From Balneolaceae bacterium (GTDB taxonomy: Bacteria > Bacteroidota > Rhodothermia > Balneolales > Balneolaceae): DNA of 64,000 nt. This document shows, in pieces, positions 61,318 to 64,000 of this stretch. Position 1 is the stretch's first letter. Each line of letters starts with the position of its first letter. Both the position numbers and the translations under genes were made by a program. The notes beneath the pieces were generated by a model. The model was not told the DNA's origin and ran no database searches. It was given only the letters and a program-made list of their open reading frames with translations. The stretch is taken from NCBI GenBank assembly GCA_009711805.1, contig VEMX01000014.1, positions 1-64,000 of the forward strand. The letters are read 5' to 3'.

Positions 61318-63438
61318 TTGAAAAGATTACTCATACTTTTGGTATTACTGGCAGTGACTCTGCAACTACAAGCTCAGGAGAGATTTGAGCGAGCACAAAC
61401 TGAAGTGGGAACCATTGGCTTGTCGATTACAAATTTTGGAACTATCGGGAAGCCGGATGTAAGGAATAATCCAGAAGGTGGTTTTAGTATGCGTTTTCCA
61501 GCTTCTACAGGAACTGAACATCTTTTTGAAGCAGGTATCTGGATAGGGGCACTGTATAACAATTCTCAGCTTAGAGTTTCTACATCTTCAGTTACTACAC
61601 CTGGGGGGTATTCCCGGGGATCCTCCGGTTTCGAATTTACAGCCAATAGTCTCATTCTGAGAAGGAGTTCAAACCCCGAGGATGAATTTTTCTCAAATTC
61701 TGCTGTGGGTGAAGAAGATATCATTGCTGAGTTTACCGATCGCCGCAGAGATATTAATGGCACTCCAATCAGCAATCATGATACTCCCTTGTATGCCGAT
61801 GTGCGTCTGGAAAGTTATAACTGGGGATTCCCGTTCACCGAGAACTTTTCCATTATTAAATACGAGATTACCAATAACTCCGGAGTTCATGCCAGTCCGG
61901 CTCCGTGGGATAGTGTTTTTGTAGGTACCTATGCCGACCTGGTGGTAAGAAACGTTAATACTACTAAAGAATCCGGTGGGGCTTTTTTCAATAAAAATGG
62001 AATTGGCTACCTTGACTCATTGTATACAACCTATGCTTTTGATGCCGGTTCCAGTGATAATCCCAGTATAAACACCTATGGCGCTATTTCAATTATAGGA
62101 GCTGAGTATGGCGGGGATTTTTATCATCCCAGTAATACAGATCATCTGATATCAGAGGGAAAACAGGCCCCTATGGTTGATCCAAGCTATTGGTTATTCA
62201 GTTCTGGCACAGGGGTATATGATGCCCCGGGTAATGATTTGGACCGGTATACCCGCATGGCTGAAAAATTCCCACTCGACTCTTCCCGAACAGGAAATCA
62301 AACGATCCGCGAGGAGTTGAGAACCGATGGTCAATCAGGAAATGGCAATTACATTACTTCTCTTCATATTGGCCCTTTTCCACGAGTTGAGCCTGGAGAG
62401 ACGATTACGATTTATTTTGCATACTCAGCTGTATTAAAGCCAGATGAGTTCCAGGGCCTTACCGGGAAAGCGACTGATAATGAAGAGTCGAGAAAGAATT
62501 TAGTTAAAACAATTAATTCGGTTAACCGGGTATTTAAAGGGGAAGATAAGAATGGGAATGGAGAACTCGATCCCGGAGAGGACACAGATAATGATGGTGA
62601 GTTAACGCGGTACCTGTTTCCCACCCCTCCCGATAATCCAAAAGTGAAAGTAAAACTGACCGCAGGTAAAGCTTCTATTTACTGGGATCGCACAGCGGAA
62701 GAATCGGTGGACCGCGTTTCCGGGGAACAAGATTTTGAGGGATACCGAATATACAGTTCTGAGTTGGGAACGGACATAAATCCTAATACAAGACTTATCC
62801 GGGAATTTGATACTCCCGGAAATGATGTAGGTTTTAATACCGGTTTTGAGGCTGTTGAACTGAGCGAACCGGTAACTTTTGAGGGAGATGATACCGAGTA
62901 TTGGTACCGTTACGATATTGACGGGCTATTAAGTGGATGGCAGTACGAAATATCAGTGACCGCTTTTGATGGGGGTAGTACTGTTTTCGAGATAGAGCCT
63001 CTCGAAAGTAGTTCTAATGCAAATGCTGTGCGTGTATTTCCCGGTACGCCCGCCAACAAAAATTTTGGCAGTGATGACGAACGATATACCGTTGGGGTAT
63101 ATCCAAATCCTTATCGCGTTAACGCTGCCTGGGATGGCGCAAATGAAGCTACAAGAAAACTATATTTTTATAATCTGCCGGCTAAATCGGAAGTACGCAT
63201 TTATACCGTGGCCGGAGATATTATTGCAAACTTTACGCACGATGCAGATACCTATCAGGGCGATATAGCCTGGTACAATGATTTTAGTGACAACCCCCGG
63301 GTTCTCCCCGGCGGTGAGCACGCATGGGATTTGCAATCTGAAGCCAATCAGATTTTAACCACCGGTTTATATCTGTACAGTGTTAAAGACTTAGATTCAG
63401 GAGAAGTACAAACAGGAAAAATCGTAATTATTAAATAA
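61318..63438 (+). CDS. Secreted protein with type IX secretion C-terminal sorting domain
   Basis: The 706-residue protein starts with TTG at 61318. A signal peptide (KRLLILLVLLAVTLQLQAQ) is followed by a large beta-rich region and an acidic calcium-binding-like loop (DKNGNGELDPGEDTDNDGEL). A fibronectin-like stretch (EISVTAFDGG) leads to the C-terminal sorting domain with VYPNPYRVNAAWDG, LPAKSEVRIYTVAGDII and a final QTGKIVIIK. The tail marks type IX secretion. Function is unknown. It lies 87 bp after the arsenosugar-type cluster. Confidence 0.85.
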   Translation: MKRLLILLVLLAVTLQLQAQERFERAQTEVGTIGLSITNFGTIGKPDVRNNPEGGFSMRFPASTGTEHLFEAGIWIGALYNNSQLRVSTSSVTTPGGYSRGSSGFEFTANSLILRRSSNPEDEFFSNSAVGEEDIIAEFTDRRRDINGTPISNHDTPLYADVRLESYNWGFPFTENFSIIKYEITNNSGVHASPAPWDSVFVGTYADLVVRNVNTTKESGGAFFNKNGIGYLDSLYTTYAFDAGSSDNPSINTYGAISIIGAEYGGDFYHPSNTDHLISEGKQAPMVDPSYWLFSSGTGVYDAPGNDLDRYTRMAEKFPLDSSRTGNQTIREELRTDGQSGNGNYITSLHIGPFPRVEPGETITIYFAYSAVLKPDEFQGLTGKATDNEESRKNLVKTINSVNRVFKGEDKNGNGELDPGEDTDNDGELTRYLFPTPPDNPKVKVKLTAGKASIYWDRTAEESVDRVSGEQDFEGYRIYSSELGTDINPNTRLIREFDTPGNDVGFNTGFEAVELSEPVTFEGDDTEYWYRYDIDGLLSGWQYEISVTAFDGGSTVFEIEPLESSSNANAVRVFPGTPANKNFGSDDERYTVGVYPNPYRVNAAWDGANEATRKLYFYNLPAKSEVRIYTVAGDIIANFTHDADTYQGDIAWYNDFSDNPRVLPGGEHAWDLQSEANQILTTGLYLYSVKDLDSGEVQTGKIVIIK

Positions 63439-63449
63439 CCCTATACACC

Positions 63450-64000
63450 ATGAAAAAAATGTTACAGCTAATAGTACTTTTTGCGGTTATGCTAGTGCCG
63501 GTAATGGCAACTGCACAAACAGCGCAGGAAGTGACTATCAAGGATCTTAATACGTATGATAACCTTACGGAATATTCCGAAGATGCAATTGAGAGTCATC
63601 CGCTTGCCGGAGAATTAGTTAAATTCACAGCCGTTGTTGTTTCTTATCCGAAAAGTTCTGGTTTGTCAACACCAAGCGATACAGACGATGATGGAGAACT
63701 TGATACCATAAGCCGTATCCATGTGTTTGTGACAGATACCAGCGCGATAGGCTCAGGCCGTTCGGGAATGTCTATGCAAATAGTTGAAACCGATGTGGCT
63801 CTGATGGAAGGCTTTACCCGTGGAGATGTAATTGATGTTACCGGACAGCTTGGATATTTTAATGCTACTGCACAATTCGATGTAGAAACAGTAGATTTAT
63901 TGGGTAATGTAAGCTCTGAGTACCCAGCTTATGCTGATTTGTTAAATCCGTGGGTTATTTCTTCTGTAGGCGAGCTGAATATTGCTAATGAGAATGGAAC
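63450..64000 (+). CDS. Exported protein, 5' part only
   Basis: The open frame from ATG 63450 runs to the window edge with no stop (about 183 residues visible). A signal peptide is clear (KKMLQLIVLFAVMLVPVMAT, then AQTAQ). The next part is beta-rich and contains the acidic repeat SDTDDDGELDT and a segment GFTRGDVIDVTGQLGYFN that resembles an OB-fold strand pair. No family can be fixed. It is 11 bp after the T9SS protein, so the two are probably co-transcribed. Confidence 0.85.
   Translation, partial: MKKMLQLIVLFAVMLVPVMATAQTAQEVTIKDLNTYDNLTEYSEDAIESHPLAGELVKFTAVVVSYPKSSGLSTPSDTDDDGELDTISRIHVFVTDTSAIGSGRSGMSMQIVETDVALMEGFTRGDVIDVTGQLGYFNATAQFDVETVDLLGNVSSEYPAYADLLNPWVISSVGELNIANENG

Overview
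The window looks like chromosome from a member of the Balneolota or a close Bacteroidota-type relative. This is inferred from several things. A promoter before a tRNA-Val gene matches the Bacteroidota TTTG-N19-TAnnTTTG pattern. One exported protein ends in a type IX secretion sorting domain. The gene set is typical of that lineage: DUF349 protein, DUF3822-rsmD-coaD, a cysteine-poor DksA-like protein, and a thiosulfate/rhodanese operon. Several genes (rpoB, rpoC, lspA, a MATE transporter, the T9SS protein) start with TTG. Base composition is moderate and intergenic DNA is rich in dispersed repeats. The species is not determined.

Positions 1-11.6 kb hold the core translation and transcription operon: the 3' end of tuf, tRNA-Trp, secE, nusG, rplK, rplA, rplJ, rplL, rpoB and rpoC, closed by a strong intrinsic terminator. 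A long stem-loop lies between rplL and rpoB. Positions 11.7-13.2 kb are a graveyard: an IS30-type transposase remnant and two duplicated N-terminal fragments of a type IIG/ISP-like restriction-methylase. Positions 13.2-16 kb carry an exported M28 peptidase, a 2H phosphoesterase and a DUF1801 protein.

Positions 16.2-22.1 kb form a minus-strand operon-like block. It contains a GlxA-type regulator, an exported rhodanese, two YeeE/YedE-type half transporters, a membrane-anchored rhodanese domain without the catalytic Cys, a SufS-like cysteine desulfurase and a BtuF-like metal or corrinoid receptor; the proposed role is sulfane-sulfur import and transfer. Next come a fructosamine-kinase-like enzyme and a low-molecular-weight phosphatase, a known protein-deglycation pair. 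Positions 24.1-30 kb hold ileS, dksA-like, lspA, ribBA (with a GTP cyclohydrolase II half lacking its zinc cysteines) and yajC.

Positions 30-36.5 kb are repeat-rich. They contain a parD antitoxin with a frameshifted parE toxin between 200-bp direct repeats, and fadI and fadJ separated by a DUF559 nuclease gene that is itself bracketed by 227-bp direct repeats. From 36.7 to 51.9 kb come tRNA-Val, egtB-egtD (ergothioneine), plsC, an aminotransferase, a SulP transporter, an FmdB-like protein, a GbsR-type regulator with yraN, the DUF3822-rsmD-coaD block, and a MATE-YihY-SixA block.

Positions 52.4-54.4 kb have no intact gene. They hold a GC-rich hairpin, REP-like repeats, one of two nearly identical 228-bp MITEs (both with terminal inverted repeats and 4-bp target duplications) and an MscS pseudogene. 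The last 10 kb hold a DUF349 protein, a metallo-beta-lactamase-fold hydrolase, an outer-membrane-like protein, a four-gene arsenosugar-type cluster (AhpD-like, ArsS radical SAM, two glycosyltransferases), and two exported proteins, the second cut by the window edge.
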